DNA of 18,814 bases, from the NCBI GenBank assembly GCA_002509665.1, contig DADN01000256.1:1-18814 (forward strand). The letters are read 5' to 3'. A model generated the notes under the pieces. That model ran no database searches and had not been told where the DNA came from. It saw only the letters and a list, made by a program, of their open reading frames with translations. This DNA is from Methanobacterium sp. UBA8 (GTDB lineage Archaea; Methanobacteriota; Methanobacteria; Methanobacteriales; Methanobacteriaceae). The position numbers and the translations under genes are program-made. Below are positions 1 to 6,111 of this stretch, piece after piece; the stretch's first letter is position 1, and every line of letters starts with the position of its first letter.

Positions 1-4
1 ACTA

Positions 5-23
5 TAGCCCCTTGCAGAATTTT
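5..23 (+). repeat. 19-bp direct repeat, copy 1
   Basis: The sequence TAGCCCCTTGCAGAATTTT is identical to bases 728-746. It is followed by a looser match (ggaatcaattt...ggtgcaaa against ggattaaatt...gttgcaa). The second copy begins just after the stop codon of the receiver gene, so this copy may likewise mark the end of a related gene lying just off the left edge. The first nine bases also occur inverted at 100-108 (AAGGGGCTA). Confidence 0.8.
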
Positions 24-272
24 GGAATCAATTTAAGGTGCAAAAACTGAAGTTCGTATGAATCTAAAACCTTCCCTCACACTCTCACCTACCTCCGATA
101 AGGGGCTAACCCTCAAAATGCCCCAAGTAGGGTGAATGAAATCGTTTATTTTGTTAATATTGCACTAATAGAGTTTTTTATGATCATTAGGGATCATATA
201 ATAACTTTAAAAGCTTAAAAGGATAAATTAAAATGCATAATTTAAAATAGAGGTAGTACAAATGATATTGTA

Positions 273-279
273 GAGGAGG
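273..279 (+). promoter_or_regulatory. strong ribosome binding site of the receiver gene
   Basis: GAGGAGG lies seven bases before the ATG at 287. It is a near-ideal match to the archaeal anti-Shine-Dalgarno sequence and fixes the start. Confidence 0.75.
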
Positions 280-286
280 AATTTTA

Positions 287-724
287 ATGAAAACGCCTAT
301 TGAAATATTATTAATAGAGGCCAACCCTGCCGCTGCACGCCTAATAATTGAAGTATTCAATGAAAGTAAATGGAATATCAATATTAGCAGATTAAACGAT
401 GGTGTGGAAGTTATGGACTATTTGAATAAGAAAAATAAGTACAAATATAGTAAAACACCATCATTAATTTTATTAGAGTTAAATTTACTTGGAAAAAGGG
501 GTTATGAGGTACTCAAAGAGATTAAAACAGATGATACACTAAAAAGCATTCCTGTAATTATTTTAACAAATTCGCGCAATAATGAAGATGTATATAACTC
601 TTATGAGAAACGTGCCAATGCTTATATAATTAAATCTGTTAATTTAAATAAGTTTAGGGAAGATATGCTTATTTTTAATGAGTTCTGGTTTAATTATGCA
701 ACACTACCTAAAATAGAAGTTTAG
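287..724 (+). CDS. stand-alone response-regulator receiver protein with Asp-to-Glu at the phospho-acceptor site
   Basis: A single CheY-like receiver domain of 145 residues with no output domain, similar in form to the short Rcp1-type regulators that act with cytoplasmic histidine kinases. The fold's landmarks can be followed: the acidic-patch region IEANPAAA (residues 10-17, where E11 is kept and the second acid is Ala), the beta-3 strand LILLELNLLG, the switch Thr in VIILTNS (T94) and the conserved Lys in AYIIKS (K116). The residue that should be the phospho-acceptor Asp is Glu64, codon GAG at 476-478. It may therefore be constitutively active-like or unable to be phosphorylated. No kinase gene is adjacent. 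A perfect 19-bp repeat lies on either side, suggesting one member of a tandem array. Assignment to the receiver family is firm; its partner is unknown. Confidence 0.88.
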   Translation: MKTPIEILLIEANPAAARLIIEVFNESKWNINISRLNDGVEVMDYLNKKNKYKYSKTPSLILLELNLLGKRGYEVLKEIKTDDTLKSIPVIILTNSRNNEDVYNSYEKRANAYIIKSVNLNKFREDMLIFNEFWFNYATLPKIEV

Positions 725-727
725 CTG

Positions 728-746
728 TAGCCCCTTGCAGAATTTT
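728..746 (+). repeat. 19-bp direct repeat, copy 2
   Basis: This is an exact second copy of bases 5-23, starting three bases after the stop codon of the receiver gene. The distance between copies is 723 bases, about one receiver gene plus spacer, which is the unit expected from a tandem gene duplication. Confidence 0.8.
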
Positions 747-784
747 AGGATTAAATTCAGTTGCAAGCGAGTACCTGGAATGAA

Positions 785-851
785 ATTAAGTAAACTATTT
801 TGGAGACTAATCAACAGGTGCAAAACAAGTATTTTAAATTGATTCAATGTA
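785..851 (+). repeat. degenerate ~66-bp direct repeat, copy A
   Basis: It begins ATTAAGTAAACTATTTT and ends ATTGATTCAATGTA. It aligns over its length with 895-959, with conserved blocks at both ends and a central GCAAAACAAGTA against GCAGAACAAGTA. Blocks ending in ggtgcaaaa also occur near 35-45, which hints at more copies of the family. No terminal inverted repeats or transposase are seen. Confidence 0.6.
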
Positions 852-894
852 TTTAACCAATAATTGAAAAAGTTTAAAAAAATTGAATTAATTG

Positions 895-959
895 ATTAAG
901 TAAATTATTTTTGAATTAGTTCCAGCTGCAGAACAAGTACTGCGAATTGATTCAATGTA
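895..959 (+). repeat. degenerate ~66-bp direct repeat, copy B
   Basis: Partner of 785-851. It begins ATTAAGTAAATTATTTTT and ends GAATTGATTCAATGTA. The copies are imperfect but collinear, with about two bases of length difference. Confidence 0.6.
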
Positions 960-1269
960 ACTGAAATTTGGATATTTTATAAAATAGAAAATACAATCCT
1001 ACAGGTAAGCGTATGAATTTTGAAATGGTATAGTTAGGAAATAGAATGATTTGGATGGAGATATGCAATTTTAATATATCACTTATGACTTTCTCTAGTT
1101 CGGTTATTTTGACAAGATAGAGTAGTATTATAAAATTATTATCCTGCAATCTGTCGTCAATTAAATCAAAATTATCAAACAAAACATCCCTTAAATTGAC
1201 CACTACTATAATTTAATATTCATGTAATTTTAGCATTATATAAATATGGAAAGTAGCCCCCACTAAAAG

Positions 1270-1278
1270 TATATATTT
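1270..1278 (+). promoter_or_regulatory. probable TATA box of the metallophosphoesterase gene
   Basis: TATATATTT is centred about 57 bases before the ATG at 1331. It predicts a transcription start near 1300 and a leader of about 30 bases that contains the GGTGA ribosome binding site at 1320-1324. Confidence 0.45.
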
Positions 1279-1330
1279 GGGTTTAATCAATTCAATTCAT
1301 CTAATACTTATCTTTATTTGGTGAACAATA

Positions 1331-2137
1331 ATGGAAAAGAAAATAGCACAGTTATCTGATGTACATTTTGGTGAGAAGAATTTCTCCCATGACTTAAAAA
1401 ATAATTTAGTAAAGCAGCTGGAAGATGAGAATCCTGATCTTATTATTGTAGCTGGAGACTTAACTACAGAAGGTTACGTCCACGAATACAACGATGCAGC
1501 TGCATTTGTAGATGAACTCAAGGCTATAACAGAAGTTCACATAATTCCTGGAAATCATGATGCAAGGAATGTAGGATTACTCCATTTTGAAAAGCAAATT
1601 GGAGAAAGGAAATTTTTACATATGGACAAAAGCTGTGGATTTGCTATCCTTGGATTGGATTCATCAGAACCTGATATAAATGATGGGCAGATAGGAACTG
1701 ATCAGATGGAATGGCTTAAAAGTGAACTTGATAAAATACCAAGTGATATGTGCAAAATAGTAACTTTCCATCATCACTTACTTCCTATACCTCAAACTGG
1801 AAGAGAAAGAAATATTTTGCTCGACTCTGGAGACTTGTTAAGTGTTTTCAGAGATTCTGGAGTTGATTTTGTCTTAAATGGACATAAACATGTCCCTAAT
1901 GTTTGGATGATAGAAAAAATGGTTACATTAAATTCAGGAACTGCAACAACCAGAAAACTGAGGGGCCATACTTACCCATCACACAATCAATTAATCATTA
2001 AAGATGACCAGATTCTTGTCAATTTAATAAATACTGAAACAGGATATAAAAGAGAACTAGCTAATTACTCTGTAAAAGTTGAAAAAGAAGAGTATGTGAT
2101 ATGTTCATATAAACATAATTCACTACATGCATTGTAA
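1331..2137 (+). CDS. calcineurin-like metallophosphoesterase
   Basis: A 268-residue soluble phosphoesterase of the calcineurin/CpdA type, using two metal ions to hydrolyse a phosphate ester. All metal-binding motifs are present and in order: D10-x-H12 (SDVH), GD at 42-43 (VAGDLTTEG), GNHD at 74-77, the His cluster FHHH at 146-149 and GHKH at 184-187. Length and motif spacing fit the family that includes bacterial cyclic-nucleotide phosphodiesterases and many archaeal enzymes of unknown substrate, so the substrate cannot be named. The start is supported by GGTGA six bases upstream. It is a single-gene unit with its own promoter and a strong terminator. Nothing links it directly to the pst locus except proximity. 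Confidence 0.9.
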   Translation: MEKKIAQLSDVHFGEKNFSHDLKNNLVKQLEDENPDLIIVAGDLTTEGYVHEYNDAAAFVDELKAITEVHIIPGNHDARNVGLLHFEKQIGERKFLHMDKSCGFAILGLDSSEPDINDGQIGTDQMEWLKSELDKIPSDMCKIVTFHHHLLPIPQTGRERNILLDSGDLLSVFRDSGVDFVLNGHKHVPNVWMIEKMVTLNSGTATTRKLRGHTYPSHNQLIIKDDQILVNLINTETGYKRELANYSVKVEKEEYVICSYKHNSLHAL

Positions 2138-2172
2138 TTTAAACCAGTAAACTGGCTTAAATTTTTCTTTTT
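2136..2172 (+). terminator. hairpin terminator of the metallophosphoesterase gene
   Basis: AATTTAA (2136-2142) pairs with TTAAATT (2157-2163), and CCAGT with ACTGG inside, followed by a T-rich run up to 2172. It begins within the stop codon. Confidence 0.75.
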
Positions 2173-2202
2173 AAACTTTTTAACTCATTGTATAATAAAA
2201 TA

Positions 2203-2397
2203 ATGTTTATTCCGTTTCTTTTGATAATTCCCGGTTTTTATGGGAAAATATTTGGTACCAATTGGGGTATAATTCTGGAATAATTACTTATTATTGGCTG
2301 TGGATACATAGCAGTAATTTTACATGACTTAAATTTCATTATGTTTGAGGATTTGATATGTAATAATTTTTACTTTGAAATTATTCTATTAAATTGA
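2203..2397 (+). pseudogene. possible remnant of a small membrane-protein gene with an in-frame stop
   Basis: From ATG 2203 the frame reads MFIPFLLIIPGFYGKIFG and continues hydrophobically to a TAA at 2281-2283. The same frame then resumes with LLIIGCGYIAVILHDLNF and stays open to TGA at 2395. Ignoring the single stop gives about 64 residues with one or two apparent membrane segments. No clear ribosome binding site is present. It may be a decayed gene or chance in AT-rich DNA; the family is not recognised. Confidence 0.25.
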
Positions 2398-2551
2398 TTT
2401 TGGAGTTGTTTGATAAAAGGTAAAATAAAGATTATTTAATCAAAACAGCTTTTTAAAGCAATATATTGATCTTAATATTTAAGAGATAAAACCAAACATA
2501 AGAGTGTTTGAGGTCTTTAAAATTCAAAAATATATAACAATTAATAAATGC

Positions 2552-2565
2552 TTTTCACGTGAAAA
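2552..2565. promoter_or_regulatory. perfect palindrome, candidate operator
   Basis: TTTTCACGTGAAAA is a perfect 14-base palindrome. It lies about 20-30 bases after the TATATA at 2531, over the expected transcription start of the 2599-4157 gene pair, where archaeal repressors commonly bind. The downstream winged-helix PhoU protein is an obvious candidate binder; this is inference. Confidence 0.5.
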
Positions 2566-2598
2566 AAAGGAGAAAAATAGAACTGATAATGTGATATA

Positions 2599-3231
2599 AT
2601 GTCAAAAATGTTAGATGTCATAATGGCCGGTGTAATTTCAGGAATAGTCGCACTTACTACCACCAAACTTGGAGTAGGGGGAACTGTTATTGGTGCAGTT
2701 ATTGGGGCAATGCTCTATCAGGTAATGTCTCATTTTATAAAAGAACCGCTTGAAAATGTAAACCCCAAAAAGAGTGTAAACGCAAGAAAGATTATAAACA
2801 CAAAAAGAATTGAAACTAAGATAGTTTACGTGTTTCCGCTTATAATTATAGTCGCTGTTGAGTTAATTTATCTATTCTCTTCAGTATACTGGAAACCAGA
2901 GCAAATTTTCCATTATTTGGAATCTGCAACTGATGGAACCCTTTTTAGAACTATTGGTATAGGACTTCTAATTATGGGGATCTACCCGATAATACAATCG
3001 GAGAATATAAAAAGATCATACGGATACATAATATTATCCGTTGGTATAATCAAACTTTTAAATGGATTTGTGGATACACATTCACCATTTGTGAAATTAT
3101 ATGCGAATCTTTTCGCGGATTTCGGTCTGATAATTTCGCTTGCAGTTATTGCAGCATTATCCTATGTAATTTTATCGATAATTCAGGAGTCGATAGTAAT
3201 CAACCGTGAAAAAGATAGTAATACTCATTAG
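2599..3231 (+). CDS. multi-pass membrane protein of unknown function, paired with the winged-helix PhoU gene
   Basis: A 210-residue protein I cannot assign to a named family. Hydrophobic segments lie at about 5-22 and 25-45 (Gly-rich, possibly a hairpin), 74-96, 113-133, 140-157 and 172-195, with short hydrophilic ends and a charged loop at 47-73 (several Lys, Arg and Asn). The ribosome binding site is probably GTGAT at 2591-2595, close to the ATG; a purine-rich AAGGAGA about 25 bases upstream is too distant to act directly. An ATG at 2608 is an alternative start. Only eight bases separate it from the winged-helix PhoU gene, so the two are probably co-transcribed, and it may act as that protein's membrane partner. 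That role is inferred from context only. Confidence 0.7.
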   Translation: MSKMLDVIMAGVISGIVALTTTKLGVGGTVIGAVIGAMLYQVMSHFIKEPLENVNPKKSVNARKIINTKRIETKIVYVFPLIIIVAVELIYLFSSVYWKPEQIFHYLESATDGTLFRTIGIGLLIMGIYPIIQSENIKRSYGYIILSVGIIKLLNGFVDTHSPFVKLYANLFADFGLIISLAVIAALSYVILSIIQESIVINREKDSNTH

Positions 3232-3239
3232 ATGATATT

Positions 3240-4157
3240 ATGACTAAGAAAACAAAAAATAGCACTTTAAAAGCGATACTGGACATCATCCTATATGAAC
3301 ATCCCTCAACACAGGATGAAATCGCTGAAAAACTTGGGATAACAAGGAGATACGTTACAAAACTGCTTCAACCTCTTATAACTAAGGGAGTTGTAAAAAG
3401 AGCATATACCCTTGATTTAAAAAAGTTCGATGATTTTTCAGAGGTTTTTGAAGAAGAAAAAACATCAAGGGAACATGCTGGAACATTATACATTAAAGAA
3501 ATGATTAAGAACATGTCTAATCATGTTTGTAAACAGCTTGACAGATCCTTTGAGGCACTTTCAACCTACGATGATGAGCTGGCAAGTAAAGCGTTGAATA
3601 TGGACTATATTACAAATAACATGCATGAAAAAGTGAGAACTTCTGTGGACATGGCTTTATCCATGAACCCTTCTTCAGAATTCAGTAAAACAATGGCCTT
3701 CAGTGAGGTAGCATATGATTTAGAACGTATTGGGGACCATTCCTGCCAATTTGCTAATTTTACCATGAAAGAGTCGTATGAAGTTGATCCTGAAATGCTC
3801 ATATATCTTGGGGAAATGTATGAAACTGCAAAGAAAATGGTTAATTACTCCATGGATATCTTCTTAAACGAAAAACTTGAATTAAAGGGTAAAGTAATGG
3901 ATTACGAAGAAAAGATACATGCTTTGCAGAAAAAAGCATTAAACTGCATTGCAACTCAAATGGCAGAGGCGTCCTTTGATGATACTGAACGTTCAACATA
4001 TTACTTGTCTTTATCTAGGGTAGTTAAGGCATTTGAAAGAATTGGAGATATTTCTATTGAAATAATAGATGTTTCAAGGGAATTTTATGAAAATATACCT
4101 AGGACTACAACTCCTGAAAGATTTAGACGGAACCCTAAATTATCTAATTTAAAATAA
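3240..4157 (+). CDS. winged-helix DNA-binding protein with C-terminal PhoU domain
   Basis: A 305-residue two-domain protein. Residues 10-57 form a winged helix-turn-helix, with recognition-helix region IAEKLGITRRYVTKLLQPLI. Residues from about 80 to 285 carry two PhoU three-helix repeats, each ending in the metal-binding motif ERIGD (162-166 and 266-270), both intact. PhoU proteins normally sense transport status of the Pst system through protein contacts; fusion to a DNA-binding domain suggests a one-protein route from phosphate status to transcription. It lies about 2 kb before pstS, in a gene pair with a membrane protein. No PhoR/PhoB pair is seen in the window, which makes this the best local candidate for regulating pst transcription. 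Target sites are unproven; candidates are the palindromes at 2552, 6066 and 8024. Confidence 0.88.
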   Translation: MTKKTKNSTLKAILDIILYEHPSTQDEIAEKLGITRRYVTKLLQPLITKGVVKRAYTLDLKKFDDFSEVFEEEKTSREHAGTLYIKEMIKNMSNHVCKQLDRSFEALSTYDDELASKALNMDYITNNMHEKVRTSVDMALSMNPSSEFSKTMAFSEVAYDLERIGDHSCQFANFTMKESYEVDPEMLIYLGEMYETAKKMVNYSMDIFLNEKLELKGKVMDYEEKIHALQKKALNCIATQMAEASFDDTERSTYYLSLSRVVKAFERIGDISIEIIDVSREFYENIPRTTTPERFRRNPKLSNLK

Positions 4158-4181
4158 TACTTTATTTTCATTTAAAAAGTA
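4158..4181. terminator. weak hairpin between convergent genes
   Basis: TACTTT (4158-4163) pairs with AAAGTA (4176-4181), with T- and A-rich loop sequence. It lies just after the winged-helix PhoU stop and before the end of the convergent 2TM gene, so it could serve both strands. Confidence 0.35.
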
Positions 4182-4193
4182 AAAAGATGTGGA

Positions 4194-4484
4194 TTATTCT
4201 TTCTCTTTTTCCATGTACTCTTTGATTTTTCGCTCTTCCCATTCTTTGGAAAAGAACCCTCGTTTCAAGAAAACTGACGATCCATGTGCAACAAGACCTA
4301 TTCCCCAGAAAAATGTTACAAATAGGAACCACCAGAACCCTGGAGTCGTAAAGAAATTAATGATTGCCAGGAACACGTTCACTACGATATATGTGATCAA
4401 ATGTGAGTAAAAACCTCTCACTTCTTCAACTCTACGTTTGGCCCGTATATATGATTCATCTTTTTTATATGATTCATCTACCAT
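4194..4484 (-). CDS. 2TM-domain small membrane protein
   Basis: A 96-residue protein with a basic, charged N-terminus, two membrane segments (about 28-46 and 50-68) and a charged C-terminal helix rich in Lys and Glu. The pattern RRVEEVRGFYSHLITYIVVN, then a Trp/Phe-rich turn (PGFWWFLF) and a second segment with GxGLVAHG, is that of the 2TM domain found in many bacterial and archaeal small proteins, often beside regulators; molecular function is unknown. The N-terminus carries a short internal duplication (DESYKKDESYIR), matched in DNA by two 13-base copies at 4449-4461 and 4467-4479. GGGAG upstream supports the ATG at 4484. It lies 17 bases downstream of the exported protein gene and is probably co-transcribed with it. 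Confidence 0.8.
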   Translation of the reverse strand: MVDESYKKDESYIRAKRRVEEVRGFYSHLITYIVVNVFLAIINFFTTPGFWWFLFVTFFWGIGLVAHGSSVFLKRGFFSKEWEERKIKEYMEKEKE

Positions 4485-4501
4485 TTTATAACTCCCTATT
4501 T

Positions 4502-4756
4502 TTAATCTCCACCATCAAATCCATCAAAGCCTCCATCATCCCAGCTGCTGTCGAAATCAAAATCACCACCGTGGGATTTGCCAGATTTACTGCAGGCTGC
4601 ACCAATTCCAAGGAATGCAATGGCTGTTGATACTATTTCAAAGAGACCTGAATTAGCAACATTAATCCCATAAGAAGTATTTGCTGCTGCAACAGTGCCA
4701 CAAAGTGTTAAAGCTAAGATAAAAACAATTAATAACATCATTGATTTTCTTTTCAC
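4502..4756 (-). CDS. small exported or membrane-anchored protein with an Asp/Gly/Phe-rich tail
   Basis: An 84-residue protein. Residues 1-24 form a signal peptide (basic MKRK, hydrophobic core, then TVAAA). A second hydrophobic segment lies at about 37-56, containing one Cys (AACSKSG). The last 20 residues are extremely acidic and repetitive, of the form DFD-SSWDDGGFDGFDGGD. Such Gly/aromatic/acidic tails follow a membrane helix in several uncharacterised small surface proteins; no function can be given. The start is GTG at 4754-4756, fixed by AAGGAGGTGA (4761-4770) just upstream. First gene of a two-gene unit with the 2TM protein. Confidence 0.75.
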   Translation of the reverse strand: MKRKSMMLLIVFILALTLCGTVAAANTSYGINVANSGLFEIVSTAIAFLGIGAACSKSGKSHGGDFDFDSSWDDGGFDGFDGGD

Positions 4757-4867
4757 AGTTTCACCTCCTTAAATTGTATAATGCTAGATGGAAGTATTGT
4801 ATAACGTATTATATATATTTTAAGACATTTAAAGTTTGTATTAAATGTTTTACTCATTAAAAAAAGA

Positions 4868-5060
4868 TTATTCAATTAAATTGGCGTTATAATAGGATTA
4901 ATAATCATATAGATGGATATGAAGTTAAAAAAGTCAAATTATGGACTAATATTTAAAAACGCTCATGTTAATGGTCATGTGCATAAGTTATGTTTTGTAT
5001 TAAATGGAGTATTGGTTAATTATATGAAATTTACTTTAAAAAGCCAATTTAATTGAATTA
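4868..5060. repeat. inverted repeat 1: arms 4868-4885 and 5043-5060
   Basis: The left arm TTATTCAATTAAATTGGC and right arm GCCAATTTAATTGAATTA are complementary at 17 of 18 positions, about 157 bases apart. The right arm lies beyond the left arm of inverted repeat 2, so the two repeats interleave. The sequence is AT-rich, but an 18-base match with one mismatch exceeds what is usual for a spacer this size. Confidence 0.6.
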
Positions 5061-5114
5061 CATTAAATTTAGGGATTGTTCACACAATCTTCTGGACATG
5101 AGCGTTTAAAAATA
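4950..5114. repeat. inverted repeat 2: arms 4950-4968 and 5096-5114
   Basis: The left arm TATTTAAAAACGCTCATGT and right arm ACATGAGCGTTTAAAAATA are complementary except for two bases. The core ACGCTCATGT/ACATGAGCGT is GC-containing and unlikely by chance. A further small hairpin (GATTGT/ACAATC, 5074-5089) lies between the arms. Confidence 0.65.
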
Positions 5115-5127
5115 GAGGTTTCTCTAT
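5108..5127 (-). terminator. hairpin terminator of the citrate synthase-type gene
   Basis: Read on the minus strand, ATAGAG-AAAC-CTCTAT (5127-5112) is followed by a T run complementary to 5108-5112. It is placed about 45 bases after the stop codon at 5171. Confidence 0.65.
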
Positions 5128-5170
5128 TAAAATGAATATTTAATGGGCAAAAATAAGCGGATTTGATTGT

Positions 5171-5956
5171 TTATACTCCGTCGTAGTAAATTTCGTCTAT
5201 TTCAAAAAATTTTCTAAATGGGGATTCTCTTGTTTTTTCTTCATTTACATGTGCCAAAATACCAGGTAAGCGGCCAATCATAAACATGCCACTTCCAACT
5301 GTCCAGTTAAACCCCATATCTGATAAAATTGACCCATTTGCTCCATCAATATTCATTCGAATACCTTTTTTTTCAAAGAGCAAGTTCTCAATTGTGGTAG
5401 CAAGCTCTGAATGTTTGCCGAAGCACCCGTATTTTTTTGCAAGTTCCATGAGTCTTCGTGCTCTTGGATCTTCATCATGATATCTGTGTCCAAAACCGCA
5501 TATTTTTTCATTATTTTTTAAAAAATGGCCCACTATTTCTTCTGCAATTCGGAGGGTATCATTTTCTGTTCTTTTAATTCCGTCTTGAAGAATTTTCATG
5601 GCATGTTCTATGGCTCCTGCATGATTTTTACCAAATGCAAGAAGGCCACCGGCGATGCATGCATGTAGCGGAGATCCTGTGGATGCCATGATCCTTGCAG
5701 CCTGTGTACTTGGAGGAGTAACGCCATGGTCACAAAATGATACTAGAACTGCACCCAACATTTTGGCTTCGTTTTTGGAAGGCAGCTCTCCTTTTATGAG
5801 CAGGTGTATCATTTCGGCAAAAGATATATTTCCTATAAGATCTTCCTGTAAATAACCCCGTGTGGTTAATTTATTGGGCTCAACTTTTGTTATAGCGGTT
5901 CTCCATTTTAGAGTCCTCGGTTTGAATATATCTTTTAACACTTCTTCCGTTATCAT
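5171..5956 (-). CDS. citrate synthase-superfamily enzyme, citryl-CoA lyase-type short form
   Basis: A 261-residue cytoplasmic enzyme of the citrate synthase fold, much shorter than the ~370-430 residues of true citrate synthases and lacking their large N-terminal part. It belongs to the short forms generally annotated as citryl-CoA lyase (citryl-CoA to acetyl-CoA and oxaloacetate) or citrate synthase-like. The catalytic triad is present: H112 (KNHAGAIEHA), H157 (CGFGHRYHDEDPRARRLM) and D204 (MNIDGANGS). The typical GYLQEDLIGNISFAEMIHLL segment opens the protein. True direction and substrate in a methanogen with an incomplete citrate cycle cannot be decided from sequence. No ribosome binding site precedes the ATG, while a TATA box sits 29 bases upstream, suggesting a leaderless mRNA. 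It is divergent from pstS1 and shares its upstream spacer. Confidence 0.85.
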   Translation of the reverse strand: MITEEVLKDIFKPRTLKWRTAITKVEPNKLTTRGYLQEDLIGNISFAEMIHLLIKGELPSKNEAKMLGAVLVSFCDHGVTPPSTQAARIMASTGSPLHACIAGGLLAFGKNHAGAIEHAMKILQDGIKRTENDTLRIAEEIVGHFLKNNEKICGFGHRYHDEDPRARRLMELAKKYGCFGKHSELATTIENLLFEKKGIRMNIDGANGSILSDMGFNWTVGSGMFMIGRLPGILAHVNEEKTRESPFRKFFEIDEIYYDGV

Positions 5957-5980
5957 ATTGGATATTTATGCAATATGAAT

Positions 5981-5989
5981 TTATTTAAA
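5981..5989 (-). promoter_or_regulatory. TATA box of the citrate synthase-type gene, probably leaderless
   Basis: On the minus strand TTTAAATAA is centred about 29 bases before the A of the ATG at 5956. Transcription should therefore begin within a few bases of the start codon, and no GGTGA-like site is present. Confidence 0.55.
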
Positions 5990-6065
5990 ATTAACGCTTT
6001 TAGTGCAGTATTGAACACATTTAGTGATATTTCAAGTGATATCTGGCAACGTCTAAAATGTCTTA

Positions 6066-6102
6066 GTTCCTATAATGTGATAACTTATACACAAATAGGA
6101 AC
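6066..6102. promoter_or_regulatory. 8-bp inverted repeat upstream of pstS1, candidate phosphate-responsive operator
   Basis: GTTCCTAT (6066-6073) and ATAGGAAC (6095-6102) are perfect inverted copies, with 29 bases (about 2.8 helical turns) between corresponding points. The right arm abuts the TATA box at 6104, replacing the BRE position. A TATAA/TTATA pair also lies between the arms. Confidence 0.5.
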
Positions 6103-6103
6103 C

Positions 6104-6111
6104 TTTAAATA
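6104..6111 (+). promoter_or_regulatory. TATA box of pstS1
   Basis: TTTAAATA is centred at about 6108 and predicts a start near 6134, just before the GAGGTGA ribosome binding site (6135-6141). A 9-bp direct repeat GAACCTTTA overlaps it (6099-6107 and 6117-6125). Confidence 0.6.

Larger units (their letters stand above)
725..1330. other. gene-poor, repeat-containing spacer
   Basis: No convincing gene is seen. An 83-codon minus-strand frame (952-1203) starts with GTG, has no ribosome binding site, ends inside a repeat and is Ile/Leu-rich, as expected of AT-rich non-coding DNA. The stretch holds the second 19-bp repeat and a pair of longer degenerate repeats (785-851, 895-959). A further TAGCCCC occurs at 1254-1260. 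The right end carries the promoter of the phosphoesterase gene. Confidence 0.5.
2173..2598. other. AT-rich spacer before the membrane protein/PhoU pair
   Basis: Apart from the possible gene remnant at 2203-2397, this spacer holds a TATA-like TATATA at 2531-2536 and the 14-bp palindrome at 2552-2565 upstream of the gene at 2599. Nothing else can be supported. Confidence 0.5.
4757..5170. other. spacer with interleaved inverted repeats
   Basis: No open frame worth calling. The spacer contains the promoter of the minus-strand gene starting at 4756 (TATA-like AATATATATAATA, minus strand, around 4808-4820), two long inverted repeats whose arms interleave, and the minus-strand terminator of the citrate synthase-type gene at its right end. 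Confidence 0.55.

Noticed and set aside
785..959. CRISPR array or transposon end
   Set aside because: Only two imperfect copies, no regular spacers, no cas genes, no terminal inverted repeats and no transposase.
952..1203. 83-codon minus-strand frame in the repeat-rich spacer
   Set aside because: GTG start without a ribosome binding site, 3' end inside a repeat, Ile/Leu-rich composition expected of AT-rich DNA and no recognisable domain.
4189..4630. Plus-strand frames of 73 and 75 codons across the small membrane-protein genes
   Set aside because: They are complements of the 2TM and exported protein genes, which have ribosome binding sites, membrane segments and a signal peptide on the minus strand.
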